Shown: positions 24,248 through 33,013 of the stretch, piece after piece | Position numbering within the stretch: the stretch's first letter is position 1 | Layout: each line of letters starts with the position of its first letter | Assembly (NCBI GenBank): GCA_946186925.1 | Contig: CAMHPA010000024.1 | Coordinates: forward strand, 1-34,756 | Source: an uncultured Bacteroidota bacterium | GTDB taxonomy: Bacteria > Bacteroidota > Bacteroidia > Bacteroidales > SZUA-534 | DNA length: 34,756 nt | Direction: 5' to 3' | Notes under the pieces: model-generated | Database searches by the model: none | Told to the model about the DNA's origin: nothing | The model's input: the letters and a program-made list of their open reading frames with translations, nothing else | Program-made: the position numbers and the translations under genes

Positions 24248-25273
24248 TTAAACCGTTTGGCTGTTGTACCATTTGAACCACTCGGCAAAGCGCTTAACAC
24301 CTTCTGCCACAGACATTTTCGGACGGAATCCAAAGTCGCGTTCAAAGGCCGACGAATCGGCGAAAGTTTGATAAAGGTCGCCAGGCTGCATCGGCAGCAT
24401 CTGCTTTTCGGCCTTGCGCCCAAGCACGTCCTCGAGCAACGCAATGAAATCGGACAGCCGCACGGGCGACGAGCAGCCGACGTTGTAAACCTTGTGTCGG
24501 CGGCCATCGGCTTGTGTTTCAGGTAGTTTGGTGAGCACCAGCATCAGGCTGTCGATAATGTCATCGATATAAGTGAAGTCGCGCAAAAGGTCGCCGCCAT
24601 TGAAAACGCGGATTGGCTCACCGCTGCTGATTGCGCGTGCAAAGAGCATCGGGGCCATATCGGCGCGGCCCCACGGGCCGTAGACCGTGAAAAAACGCAG
24701 CCCTGTGGCGGGTATGCCGTAGAGCGACGAGTAGCAACTCGCCATCAACTCGTTGGCGCGCTTGGTGGCGGCGTACAGGTTGACGGGGTTGTCGGTGCGG
24801 TCGGTTTCGGCAAACGGCACCTTGGTGTTGCTGCCGTAAACGCTGCTCGACGACGCGTAAATCAAATGCTTGATTTGGCTGTGGCGGCAACATTCAAGAA
24901 CGTTGGTAAAACCAATTATATTGCTGTCAATGAACGAGAAAGGCTCATCGATTGAGAATCGCATTCCAGCCTGTGCGGCCAGATTGACAACCACATCGAA
25001 CCGCCCGCGCTCAAAAACTTGCGGCAGTCGCTCGCGGTCTTCAATATTCAGTTTTATAAATTCAAATTGCTGATATACAGTACTTTTAACGGGCTGTCCG
25101 CCATCGATTTTGCTGACATCGATACCTAACTCGGACAACCGCGCATTTTTCAGATTGACAGTGTAATAACTGTTCAGATTGTCGATACCCGTAACCGTGT
25201 GCCCAGTCTCGAGCAAGCGGCGGGCAAGGTGAAACCCGATAAATCCAGCGGCGCCTGTTACGAGTACGTTCAT
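24248..25273 (-). CDS. UDP-glucuronate 4-epimerase-like SDR
   Basis: A 341-residue extended short-chain dehydrogenase. NAD motif GAAGFIG is at 7-13, the S-S-V-Y-G segment at 142-147 and the catalytic pair at Y167 and K171 (YAATK). The ATG at 25273 overlaps the ugd stop as TGATG, a classic coupling arrangement, which supports this start over one five codons earlier. The pattern DNLNSYYTVNLKNARL and the position directly after ugd point to UDP-glucuronate 4-epimerase, giving UDP-galacturonate. A UDP-glucose or UDP-GlcNAc 4-epimerase is the alternative. Confidence 0.88.
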   Translation of the reverse strand: MNVLVTGAAGFIGFHLARRLLETGHTVTGIDNLNSYYTVNLKNARLSELGIDVSKIDGGQPVKSTVYQQFEFIKLNIEDRERLPQVFERGRFDVVVNLAAQAGMRFSIDEPFSFIDSNIIGFTNVLECCRHSQIKHLIYASSSSVYGSNTKVPFAETDRTDNPVNLYAATKRANELMASCYSSLYGIPATGLRFFTVYGPWGRADMAPMLFARAISSGEPIRVFNGGDLLRDFTYIDDIIDSLMLVLTKLPETQADGRRHKVYNVGCSSPVRLSDFIALLEDVLGRKAEKQMLPMQPGDLYQTFADSSAFERDFGFRPKMSVAEGVKRFAEWFKWYNSQTV

Positions 25274-26583
25274 CAGCCTATCTTGCAATATTCAAATCCC
25301 GACTCGGCAAGTTCGGCGGCATCGTAAATGTTGCGGCCGTCAATCACCAGTTTGTTGTGCATTGAGCGCGCCAGCACTTCCCAACTCGGCATTCGGAACG
25401 TTTTCCACTCGGTCACCAGAATGAGCGCGTCGGCATCGACGGTGGCGTCGTACATATCCTTGCCGTAGCGCACCTTGTCGCCCACGCGGCGGCGGCACTC
25501 GTCCATCGCCACAGGGTCGAAAACCTTGACGGTGCAGCCCGCCTCAACCAGTTTGTTGATAAGCACCAAGGCGGGTGCCTCGCGCATATCGTCGGTTTCG
25601 GGCTTGAAGGCTAATCCCCACAGTGCCACGGTTTTACCTTTCAGATTTCCATCGAATCGCTTGTTGAGTTTATCGAAAAGAATGGCTTTCTGCCGCTCGT
25701 TCACTTCCTCAACGGCCTTGAGCACGCGCATCTGATAGCCGTTTTGTTCGGCGGTCTTTATCAATGCCTTGACATCCTTCGGGAAGCAACTGCCGCCGTA
25801 GCCGCAGCCAGGGTAAAGGAATTTGCGGCCAATGCGGGTGTCGCTGCCAATGCCTTTGCGCACCATATTCACGTCGGCGCCAACAAGTTCGCACAGGTTG
25901 GCAATGTCGTTCATAAACGATATACGGGTGGCCAGCATCGAGTTGGCGGCGTATTTTATCATCTCGGCCGACGGAATGTCGGTGAAAATCATTCGCTCGC
26001 TGTTGAGCATAAACGGCTTGTAGAGCCGCGCCATAATCTTCTGCGCGCGTGGGCTGTCGGTGCCCACCACCACGCGGTCGGGACCCATAAAATCCTTAAT
26101 GGCCGCGCCCTCTTTCAGGAATTCGGGGTTCGAAGCCACATCAAATTCGACCTGAACACCGCGCTTGTCCAGTTCCTGCTGAATGGCCGTTTTCACCTTC
26201 TGCGCCGTGCCCACAGGCACTGTCGATTTGGTCACCAGAATGGTGTATTTGCTGATATTCTGCCCGAAAGTGCGAGCCACTGCCAGCACATATTGCAGGT
26301 CGGCGCTGCCGTCCTCGTCGGGCGGTGTGCCCACGGCCGAAAACACCACCTCAACGTTGTCGAGACAGGTGCGAAGGTCGGTTGTGAAATGCAGACGTCC
26401 AGCCGCCACGTTGCGCAGCAGCATCTCGTCGAGACCAGGCTCGTAGATTGGCACCTCGCCTTGCTTCAGCCGCTCAATTTTAGCGCTATCGATATCGACG
26501 CAAGTCACATCAATGCCCATCTCGGCAAAGCAAACGCCCGACACCAGTCCGACGTATCCCGTTCCTACAATCGCAATGTTCAT
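25273..26583 (-). CDS. ugd: UDP-glucose 6-dehydrogenase
   Basis: A 436-residue enzyme that oxidises UDP-glucose to UDP-glucuronate with two NAD+. NAD motif GTGYVG is at 7-12. The catalytic cysteine is C266 in YGGSCFPKD. The central SNPEFLKEG and C-terminal FKPETDDMREAP motifs are intact. It is translationally coupled to the 4-epimerase gene through a shared TGATG. It lies 139 bases downstream of fcl across a repeat-rich spacer. Confidence 0.97.
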   Translation of the reverse strand: MNIAIVGTGYVGLVSGVCFAEMGIDVTCVDIDSAKIERLKQGEVPIYEPGLDEMLLRNVAAGRLHFTTDLRTCLDNVEVVFSAVGTPPDEDGSADLQYVLAVARTFGQNISKYTILVTKSTVPVGTAQKVKTAIQQELDKRGVQVEFDVASNPEFLKEGAAIKDFMGPDRVVVGTDSPRAQKIMARLYKPFMLNSERMIFTDIPSAEMIKYAANSMLATRISFMNDIANLCELVGADVNMVRKGIGSDTRIGRKFLYPGCGYGGSCFPKDVKALIKTAEQNGYQMRVLKAVEEVNERQKAILFDKLNKRFDGNLKGKTVALWGLAFKPETDDMREAPALVLINKLVEAGCTVKVFDPVAMDECRRRVGDKVRYGKDMYDATVDADALILVTEWKTFRMPSWEVLARSMHNKLVIDGRNIYDAAELAESGFEYCKIG

Positions 26584-26625
26584 ATTTGTATATTTAATTT
26601 GTTTTGTATCAGTTATTTTCGTTAC

Positions 26626-26722
26626 GAAGGTTTAGTGCTTCGCTGTTGAGAAAGTTCAGTGCTTCACTGTTGAGTTTCCTCACTTTCTAAACCATCTCAA
26701 CTTTCTCAACCCTCTCAACCTT
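26626..26722 (-). repeat. GTTGAG / AACAGCGAAGC repeat spacer after fcl
   Basis: Just after the fcl stop the minus strand reads GGTTGAGAGGGTTGAGAAAG and GTTGAGATGGTTTAG. It then has two tandem units CTCAACAGTGAAGCACTGAA and CTCAACAGCGAAGCACTAAA. GTTGAGAAAGTT and AACTTTCTCAAC are exact reverse complements, so the transcript can form a 12-bp stem. Confidence 0.75.
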
Positions 26723-27664
26723 TCACCTCTCTGCCCTCATCGGGTTATTCAAAAAATCGTTATACGACAGGCGGATACCATCCTCGAGTTCGGTTTTGTA
26801 GCGCCAGCCAAGTTTTTCGGCCTTCGACACATCGAGCAGTTTGCGCGGCGTGCCGTTGGGGCGCGTGGTGTCCCATTTTATCTCACCCGTGTAGCCCACA
26901 ACTTTTGCCACAAGTTCGGTCAGCGCTTTGATTGTCAACTCTTTGCCCGTTCCCGCATTGACGGTTTCGTTGCCGCTGTAGTTGTTCATTAGGAAGACGC
27001 ACAGGTTGGCAAGGTCGTCAACGTAAAGGAACTCGCGCAGCGGACTGCCGTCGCCCCAGCAGGTTACCGACGCCGCACCCGACACTTTTGCCTCGTGGAA
27101 GCGCCGAATCAGCGCGGGCAGCACGTGGCTGTGCTCGGGGTGGTAGTTGTCGTTGGGGCCGTAAAGGTTGGTCGGCATCACGCTGATATAGTCGGTGCCG
27201 TATTGGCGGTTCAGGAACTCGCAGTATTTCAGGCCAGAAATCTTCGCCAAAGCGTAGGCCTCGTTGGTTTTTTCAAGTTCCGACGTCAGTAGGCACGATT
27301 CCTTCATCGGCTGCGGCGCCATTCGCGGGTAAATGCACGACGAGCCAAGGAACTCAAGTTTCTTGCAGCCGTTCTGCCAGGCAGCGTGTATCACGTTCAT
27401 TTCCAGTATCATATTCTGATACATAAAGTCGGCCAGAGCGCTTTGGTTGGCCACAATGCCGCCCACTTTCGCCGCCGCCAGAAAAACATATTCGGGTTTC
27501 TCGGCCGCGAAAAACGCCTCAACATCCGCCTGACGGCAAAGGTCGAGTTCCTTATGGGTGCGGGTGATTATATTGGTGTAGCCTTGCCGCTGCAACTCGC
27601 GCACAATGGCCGAACCCACCATTCCGCGGTGGCCTGCTACGTAGATTTTTGATTCTTTTTCCAT
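26723..27664 (-). CDS. fcl: GDP-L-fucose synthase
   Basis: A 313-residue SDR that epimerises and reduces GDP-4-keto-6-deoxymannose to GDP-L-fucose with NADPH. Cofactor motif GHRGMVGS is at 11-18; the catalytic SSCIYP (S109) and Y137/K141 (YALAK) are present; PTNLYGPND and the substrate-site segment SPLREFLYVDDLA are conserved. Length is normal. It follows gmd, its pathway partner, but a GxxExxY gene and two repeats lie between them. Confidence 0.97.
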   Translation of the reverse strand: MEKESKIYVAGHRGMVGSAIVRELQRQGYTNIITRTHKELDLCRQADVEAFFAAEKPEYVFLAAAKVGGIVANQSALADFMYQNMILEMNVIHAAWQNGCKKLEFLGSSCIYPRMAPQPMKESCLLTSELEKTNEAYALAKISGLKYCEFLNRQYGTDYISVMPTNLYGPNDNYHPEHSHVLPALIRRFHEAKVSGAASVTCWGDGSPLREFLYVDDLANLCVFLMNNYSGNETVNAGTGKELTIKALTELVAKVVGYTGEIKWDTTRPNGTPRKLLDVSKAEKLGWRYKTELEDGIRLSYNDFLNNPMRAER

Positions 27665-27684
27665 ATTTTGATTTGTTTTTGTTT

Positions 27685-27712
27685 CTAACCGATTTTACCC
27701 GATTTAATCCGA
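27685..27712 (-). repeat. Left inverted repeat (CCGATT family)
   Basis: A 28-bp sequence with three CCGA(TT) cores spaced about 10 bases apart (CTAACCGATT, then CCGATTT, then CCGA). It lies just after the stop of the GxxExxY gene. It matches the reverse complement of 28162-28189 at 24 of 28 positions and the solo copy at 33789-33816 at 26 of 28. Confidence 0.85.
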
Positions 27713-27719
27713 AATAATT

Positions 27720-28160
27720 CTAGTACAACCATTTAGGAACATCACCTTTATATTGAAAATTCCGTACTTTTTCAAATCCTATTCCTATAACAAGTTCGTC
27801 AACATTAAAATTAATCAGATAGCCTAATGGTTTATTTGCCAAATGAAGATAATTGCTCAATTGCTTGTAATGGGTAGTTTCAAAGGTGGTAATCGATTTT
27901 AATTCAAGGATTAAAATGTCTTCTACCAAAACATCTATACGAAAACCCAAGCCTAAATCTTCGCCACAGTATGTGACATTTATTGGAACTTCACTTTCAG
28001 CCTTTATGTTTTGCTTTTTCAATTCAATCAATAAAGCCTTTTTATATACCGATTCCAAAAGCCCAGGTCCTAATTTAGAATGTACTTTCATAGCGCACCC
28101 TATCACTTTATATGCCAGGGTATCTTTTTTACTATTGGTATATTCTTCCAACAATTCCAT
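27720..28160 (-). CDS. GxxExxY protein (PD-(D/E)XK nuclease-like)
   Basis: A 146-residue protein with the naming motif at G33-x2-E36-x2-Y39 (GPGLLESVY). The PD-(D/E)XK-type core has D76 (FRIDVL), E86 and K88 (ILELKS), and the Q100 helix (YKQLSNYL). This fits TIGR04256/PDDEXK_3, a family of unproven function usually presumed to be nucleases. Its codons are visibly more AT-rich than those of gmd and fcl on either side, a sign of transfer. The ATG lies one base from an inverted repeat, so its initiation region is the repeat itself. Confidence 0.9.
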   Translation of the reverse strand: MELLEEYTNSKKDTLAYKVIGCAMKVHSKLGPGLLESVYKKALLIELKKQNIKAESEVPINVTYCGEDLGLGFRIDVLVEDILILELKSITTFETTHYKQLSNYLHLANKPLGYLINFNVDELVIGIGFEKVRNFQYKGDVPKWLY

Positions 28161-28161
28161 A

Positions 28162-28189
28162 TCGGATAAAATCGGATTGAATCGGTTAG
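28162..28189 (+). repeat. Right inverted repeat (CCGATT family)
   Basis: This is the reverse-complement partner of 27685-27712 (24 of 28 matches), positioned between the gmd stop (28196-28198) and the start codon of the GxxExxY gene (28158-28160). Confidence 0.85.
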
Positions 28190-28195
28190 ATTTTA

Positions 28196-29278
28196 TTATT
28201 CCATATTCGCCTTCAAATGAATCTTCTTCACAAACTTCATATCGTGCTCAACCATAATCTTCACCAGGTCCTCGAAACTTGTCTTGCGTGGGTTCCAGCC
28301 CAGTTTTGTCTTGGCTTTGGTGGGGTCGCCAAGTAGTTGATCAACTTCAGCCGGACGGAAATATTTCGGGTCAACCTCAACCAAAACTTTGCCAGTGGCA
28401 GTGTCGATACCTTTTTCGTTCACGCCCTCGCCTTCCCAGCGCAGATTGACGCCCAAAGTCTTGAACGCCAGCGTGCAGAAATCGCGGACAGTGTGATACT
28501 CGCCCGTGGCAATCACAAAATCGTCGGGCTTTTCCTGCTGCAGAATCAGCCACATACACTCAACGTAATCCTTGGCGTAGCCCCAGTCGCGCAGTGAGTT
28601 CAGGTTGCCCAGATAGAGTTTGTCCTGATAGCCCTGCACAATGCGTGCGGCAGCCAGCGTTATCTTGCGGGTGACGAAAGTCTCGCCGCGGCGCTCGCTC
28701 TCGTGGTTGAACAGAATGCCGTTGCAGGCGTACATTCCGTACGACTCGCGGTAGTTCTTCGTAATCCAGAAACCGTACTGCTTTGCCACGCCGTACGGGC
28801 TGCGCGGGTAGAACGGCGTAGTCTCTTTCTGCGGCACTTCCTGCACCAAGCCGAACAGTTCCGACGTTGACGCCTGATAGATTTTGCATTTCTTCTCAAG
28901 ACCGAGAATGCGAACAGCCTCAAGCAGACGCAGCGTGCCGACAGCATCGGCCTCGGCAGTGTATTCAGGCACGTCGAACGACACCTTCACGTGGCTCTGC
29001 GCGGCCAGATTGTAGATTTCGTCGGGCTGCACAAGTTGGATAATGCGGATAAGCGAACTCGAGTCGGTCATATCGCCATAGTGCAGATTGATAAGGCGTT
29101 TCTGCTTCATATCGCGCACCCACTCGTCAAGGTAAAGGTGCTCAATGCGCCCCGTGTTGAACGACGACGAACGGCGCATAATGCCGTGAACCTCATAATC
29201 TTTTTCCAAAAGAAACTCTGCCAGGAACGAACCGTCCTGACCTGTTATGCCTGTGATTAATGCTACTTTTTTGCTCAT
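28196..29278 (-). CDS. gmd: GDP-mannose 4,6-dehydratase
   Basis: A 360-residue SDR converting GDP-D-mannose to GDP-4-keto-6-deoxy-D-mannose, the first step to GDP-L-fucose. Cofactor motif GITGQDG is at 10-16, the catalytic STSE segment around 137-140 and Y162/K166 (YGVAK). RRSSSFNT and [15 protein letters not shown] are family-specific stretches. It is the first gene of the sugar-nucleotide cluster. Confidence 0.98.
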   Translation of the reverse strand: MSKKVALITGITGQDGSFLAEFLLEKDYEVHGIMRRSSSFNTGRIEHLYLDEWVRDMKQKRLINLHYGDMTDSSSLIRIIQLVQPDEIYNLAAQSHVKVSFDVPEYTAEADAVGTLRLLEAVRILGLEKKCKIYQASTSELFGLVQEVPQKETTPFYPRSPYGVAKQYGFWITKNYRESYGMYACNGILFNHESERRGETFVTRKITLAAARIVQGYQDKLYLGNLNSLRDWGYAKDYVECMWLILQQEKPDDFVIATGEYHTVRDFCTLAFKTLGVNLRWEGEGVNEKGIDTATGKVLVEVDPKYFRPAEVDQLLGDPTKAKTKLGWNPRKTSFEDLVKIMVEHDMKFVKKIHLKANME

Positions 29279-29359
29279 TGCTATTGCGTTTTAATTGTTG
29301 TCAGAAAACGTCAGACAGCCGATAATTGTGGCCGCCAATAACGGATTTTAAAGAAACAA

Positions 29360-29386
29360 AAAAGGTTGGACAATGCCCAACCTTTT
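29360..29386 (-). terminator. Intrinsic terminator after the foldase gene
   Basis: On the minus strand AAAAGGTTGG pairs with CCAACCTTTT around a 7-base loop and runs into further T (TTTTTTG). It begins 21 bases after the stop at 29408. Confidence 0.85.
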
Positions 29387-29407
29387 ATGGCGATTTTAAT
29401 CAATCTA

Positions 29408-31510
29408 CTAATAGAAGTTCGAACGGTTGTCCTCAATGTCGGCGGCAGCCTCAATAGCTGACAGAACCTGATAGCCGGCTCTCGACATATTGGTGCGTTG
29501 CAGCAACTCGCGCTCGCGGGCCAAATCAACGTTCTCTGGCTTCACAACCTGCTTAACCTGAATCAGGTAAACGCCGTTGTTGCCTTTCAGCGGTGCGCTG
29601 ATTTTTTGCTCGGGCAGTGTTACCATTGCGGCTTGCAGACTCGGCTCAACGCCAACTGTCGGAACAGAGTATGAAGAGAATGTTACGCTCTTGGCTTCTT
29701 TCACCTGCTCGCTAAGTTTGTCGGCAACAGCCTGAAGAGTTGAAGCGCCAGCGCTTGCATCGTTGAGTTTCGAAATGAGGTATTCAGCTTTTTTCTCGAT
29801 GAGAACGCGGCGAGCAACGTCGCTGCGCACTTCGTCGAGCGAAGCTGAGCCTTCTTTATGAATGCCGGAAACCATTGCAATTACAAACTGGTTGTCGAGT
29901 TCGAAAATCTCTGATATGTCGCCACGGTCAGCTTTGTAAGCCCAGCGGATAACTTGGCGCGGGCTGTCGAAGTTAGCCAGACGGCGGTCGTTGCGTTTGA
30001 TGTTTGCGGTACGCAGAGTCAACCCTTCTTTGTCGGCATTGCTGCGGAAGGCCTCCAAGCTGCGGTTGCTGCTGCCGAAGCGGCTTGCATTAGCGTAGAT
30101 GGCGTCAACTGTTTTGTTGCTTGCCGAAATCTCGCGAGCGATGATTGCAACCTGAACCTTTTGCGAAGGTTTGGTCTGGTCTTGGATTTCAACAACGTGG
30201 TAACCGAACTGAGTCTGCACAAGTACAAGGTCGCCCTTTTTGCCGAAGAAGCAGGCATCGTTGAATTCCTTCACCATTTGGCCCTCGGTGAACCAACCAA
30301 GGTTGCCGCCGTCTTGTGCCGAACCGTCGGCCGAGAATTTCTCAGCCATTTCGGCGAACGAAGCGCCCTTCTTGATGGCGTTCAGAATGCTGTCAGCTTT
30401 TGCTTTTGCGGCATCTTCAGTTAAATCAGCTGACGGGCGGATGAGAATGTGGCGGGCCTCAACCGAGTCGGCTACTTTGGCGCTGCCAAGCTTGCGGGCA
30501 ATCTTCACATAGTTGCCCTCCTCATACGGTCCAACAACGGTGTTGTCAGCGGCGTCGAACAATTCGGCAATCGGCTCCGAAAGGTCTTCTTTGGCAAGAT
30601 ATTTGCCGTTGAAGGCGATTTCCGACTCGAGGTTTACAAACTGCTCAATGGCGTCGATGTCTTTGCTGCCAAATTCGCCTTTCAGGTCTTCAACACTTTT
30701 GATGGTGTTCTGGCGGTCATCGTCTGAAGCCACAATCGGGAACACAACATAGTAAATGTCGCGCGATTCGTCCTGCTTATAATCTTTCTTGTGATTGCTG
30801 TAGTAGTTTTTCAAGTCGGTTTCGGTAACTTTCACAAGTGAGTCGGCCACTGAGCTGTAGCGCAGCTGAACAAAGTCGAAATCGTACTTGGTGTTTTTGT
30901 CGTTCGATTCTTTTTGAGTCTGAAGGCCAGTAGCGTACATACCCATGCCTACGAGCGACATGAATTTCTGGTCTTTCTTGTTTTGTACAAGACTTTTTTC
31001 GAAGGCTGCCCACGAAGAAGCGGCTTGTCCCGATGGGTCCAAATCCATGTTTTTCAGGAACTGAACAACCAGGTTGCGGTCGAATTCACCAGTTTCGCTG
31101 TTGCGGAAGATAGGAATCTGCATTACCTGAGGGTCAACAAAATTGCCCTGAACCATATCCATCAGCTCGTCGGGTGTTACGTTGATTCCGGCTTTCTCAT
31201 ACTCTTCGTCGATAACATACTGACGAATAAGCTGCTCCCACGTTTGATCCTGGATTTGATCGTAAACAGCTGATTCTAAAGAATTTTGCTGTGTGTTTTG
31301 TTTGTAGATCTCAGTGTTTTCATCAACTTTGGCCTGGAAGTATTGGATGGGGATGTCAGTTCCGGCTATTGAGCCGACATTGTTTCTTGAGCTTCCAAAA
31401 GTTCCATCGGCCTTGAAAAGGTCACCAACGATGAATGCCAGCAAGGCTAAAGCGACGATGATCGTAACCAGTGTTCCGGCGTGATCACGTATTTTCTGTA
31501 ATGTTGCCAT
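29408..31510 (-). CDS. PpiD/SurA-like peptidyl-prolyl isomerase
   Basis: A 700-residue membrane-anchored periplasmic foldase. One membrane helix (about 14-32, VTIIVALALLAFIVGDLF) is followed by a SurA-N-like chaperone region and a parvulin rotamase domain at about 345-445 (ARHILIRPSA, SADGSAQDGGNLGWF, QFGYHVVEI). A second degenerate isomerase-like region and a C-terminal domain follow. It helps fold exported envelope proteins. It lies downstream of the CNNM/CBS gene, an order frequent in Bacteroidota, and ends at a strong terminator. PpiD is the nearest well-known homologue. Confidence 0.92.
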   Translation of the reverse strand: MATLQKIRDHAGTLVTIIVALALLAFIVGDLFKADGTFGSSRNNVGSIAGTDIPIQYFQAKVDENTEIYKQNTQQNSLESAVYDQIQDQTWEQLIRQYVIDEEYEKAGINVTPDELMDMVQGNFVDPQVMQIPIFRNSETGEFDRNLVVQFLKNMDLDPSGQAASSWAAFEKSLVQNKKDQKFMSLVGMGMYATGLQTQKESNDKNTKYDFDFVQLRYSSVADSLVKVTETDLKNYYSNHKKDYKQDESRDIYYVVFPIVASDDDRQNTIKSVEDLKGEFGSKDIDAIEQFVNLESEIAFNGKYLAKEDLSEPIAELFDAADNTVVGPYEEGNYVKIARKLGSAKVADSVEARHILIRPSADLTEDAAKAKADSILNAIKKGASFAEMAEKFSADGSAQDGGNLGWFTEGQMVKEFNDACFFGKKGDLVLVQTQFGYHVVEIQDQTKPSQKVQVAIIAREISASNKTVDAIYANASRFGSSNRSLEAFRSNADKEGLTLRTANIKRNDRRLANFDSPRQVIRWAYKADRGDISEIFELDNQFVIAMVSGIHKEGSASLDEVRSDVARRVLIEKKAEYLISKLNDASAGASTLQAVADKLSEQVKEAKSVTFSSYSVPTVGVEPSLQAAMVTLPEQKISAPLKGNNGVYLIQVKQVVKPENVDLARERELLQRTNMSRAGYQVLSAIEAAADIEDNRSNFY

Positions 31511-31744
31511 TGTTTATTTTTTAAGGTTTATTTCAAAAATTTAGGCTACGAAGATAGTAATTTTTAGAAACGGCATAGGAAAAAGGTTTTTTTTCAACGT
31601 TGGACGTCTTTTGCTGACAATCAATACATTACATAGTTACAGCATTGTCATTTAATCATCATTGATTGCCACATTGGTCGCGGCAACGTCAACATTTTCA
31701 AACCAAACGCACCAAAATTGCGTGTTGGAAGAAGCATTGTGGCA

Positions 31745-32995
31745 TTATTCAACAACAAGGTCCACCAATTCAATTTTGGTGGCTGACGCCCGCAGAATGG
31801 TAAATCGGAACTTGCCGAACGACACCACGTCCTGCACTTTGGGAATCGCGCCATAGTGCGACAGAATCAGTCCTGCCAAAGTCTCGTACTCCTCCGACAC
31901 TGGCAGGTCGAGGTCATACTTATCGTTGACATAGTCGATTTCGAGGCGGGCCGAGAACTGGAAATGATTGTTGTTGAAACGGTGCTCGCGGTAGCGCTTC
32001 TTGTCGTGCTCGTCCTGAATGTCGCCCACAATCTCCTCCAGAATGTCCTCCATTGTAACAATGCCCGACGTTCCTCCAAACTCATCAACCACAAGGGCTA
32101 TGCTGCGGTGGTTCTGGATGAAAAGTGTGAGCAGTTTGTTGGCTGGCATGGTTTCGGGCACAATGGGCAGATTGCGCGTGATGGCCGCAATGTTGGCAGG
32201 ATGCTGGAACATGGAAATCGATGGAGCAAACCCGACAACATTGTCGATGGAACCCTTGTAAACCATTATTTTCGAAAGTCCGCTGCTGATGAACAGTTTT
32301 TTGAGTTCATCAATCGACTCATCGATTGAGATGCCCACAATCTCGGGACGCGGAACCATGCACTCACGCAGTTTCACATCGGAAAAATCGAGGGCGTTGC
32401 GGAACAGTTTCACATCGTGCGACTCATCCTCCTCACTCGTCTCGGCAACCATCTCGTCGGCAAGCAAATCCCAATTGACGGCTCCCCAGTAAACCGCATC
32501 GTCGCTGCTTATCTTCTTGCTCGTCAGTCGGTTCGATACGAATCGCGAAATGTGATAGGTGATTTTCGAAAGGAAATAGAACATGTAATAAAACAGCGAT
32601 ACGGGTATCGATATGATTTTCAACATATTGCTCGACTCGTGAAAAGTCAGCATCTTGGGCAGAATCTCATCGGCCAAAAGGTAGAGCAGGCACGCCACCG
32701 CCATCTGAGCAGCAATTATGACAAAAGCATTCAGCGGCAGCATCTGCCACACATCGTTCTGGCCAGCCACAACCATGGCCAGCGAAACCACCACCAGAAG
32801 GTTGCCAATGGCCATTGTGGAGTAATATTGGGCGGGCTTATCGATATACATTTCAATCATTTGCGAAAAATGGCTGTTCTGTTTCTTGTCGAGCTCAATC
32901 CGCAATTTGTTGGCCGAGACAAAAGCAACCTCCATCACCGCAAAAAAGAATGCGAACAGAAGCAACACCAATATTAATATAGCCTGTGTTATCAT
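31745..32995 (-). CDS. CNNM/CBS-domain membrane protein (HlyC/CorC family, GldE-like)
   Basis: A 416-residue protein with an N-terminal CNNM domain of about four helices (1-170), a pair of CBS domains (about 200-330; MVPRPEIVGI and VVDEFGGTSGIVTMEDILEEIVG are hallmark stretches) and a C-terminal CorC/HlyC domain (about 335-415). The family is linked to magnesium and cobalt efflux. In gliding Bacteroidota the homologue GldE supports the T9SS-associated lipoprotein GldD. No gldD is visible next to it, so the GldE label stays tentative. Confidence 0.9.
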   Translation of the reverse strand: MITQAILILVLLLFAFFFAVMEVAFVSANKLRIELDKKQNSHFSQMIEMYIDKPAQYYSTMAIGNLLVVVSLAMVVAGQNDVWQMLPLNAFVIIAAQMAVACLLYLLADEILPKMLTFHESSNMLKIISIPVSLFYYMFYFLSKITYHISRFVSNRLTSKKISSDDAVYWGAVNWDLLADEMVAETSEEDESHDVKLFRNALDFSDVKLRECMVPRPEIVGISIDESIDELKKLFISSGLSKIMVYKGSIDNVVGFAPSISMFQHPANIAAITRNLPIVPETMPANKLLTLFIQNHRSIALVVDEFGGTSGIVTMEDILEEIVGDIQDEHDKKRYREHRFNNNHFQFSARLEIDYVNDKYDLDLPVSEEYETLAGLILSHYGAIPKVQDVVSFGKFRFTILRASATKIELVDLVVE

Positions 32996-33013
32996 TTTTT
33001 GACGATATTTTCA

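Larger units (their letters stand above)
27685..28189 (-). mobile_element. Possible mobile module: inverted repeats plus GxxExxY gene
   Basis: The module consists of a 28-bp repeat, the AT-rich GxxExxY gene and an inverted 28-bp repeat, about 505 bp in all. It lies exactly between gmd and fcl, which act consecutively and are normally adjacent. No transposase and no clear target-site duplication were seen, so mobility is inferred only from the bracketing repeats, the compositional break and the solo repeat copy elsewhere in the window. Confidence 0.4.

Noticed and set aside
24238-24507. N-terminal extension of the glycosyltransferase to 24507
   Set aside because: The extra 90 residues overlap the epimerase gene, are arginine/cysteine-rich and match no fold. 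The GT-B domain starts at the ATG at 24237.
25274-25288. Start of the epimerase at 25288 (five codons earlier)
   Set aside because: The ATG at 25273 starts exactly at the NAD-binding strand MNVLVTGAAG and forms the coupled TGATG with the ugd stop.
25744-26649. Long plus-strand frame opposite ugd
   Set aside because: Shadow of ugd, whose catalytic cysteine and NAD motifs are intact. The plus-frame product has no known domain.
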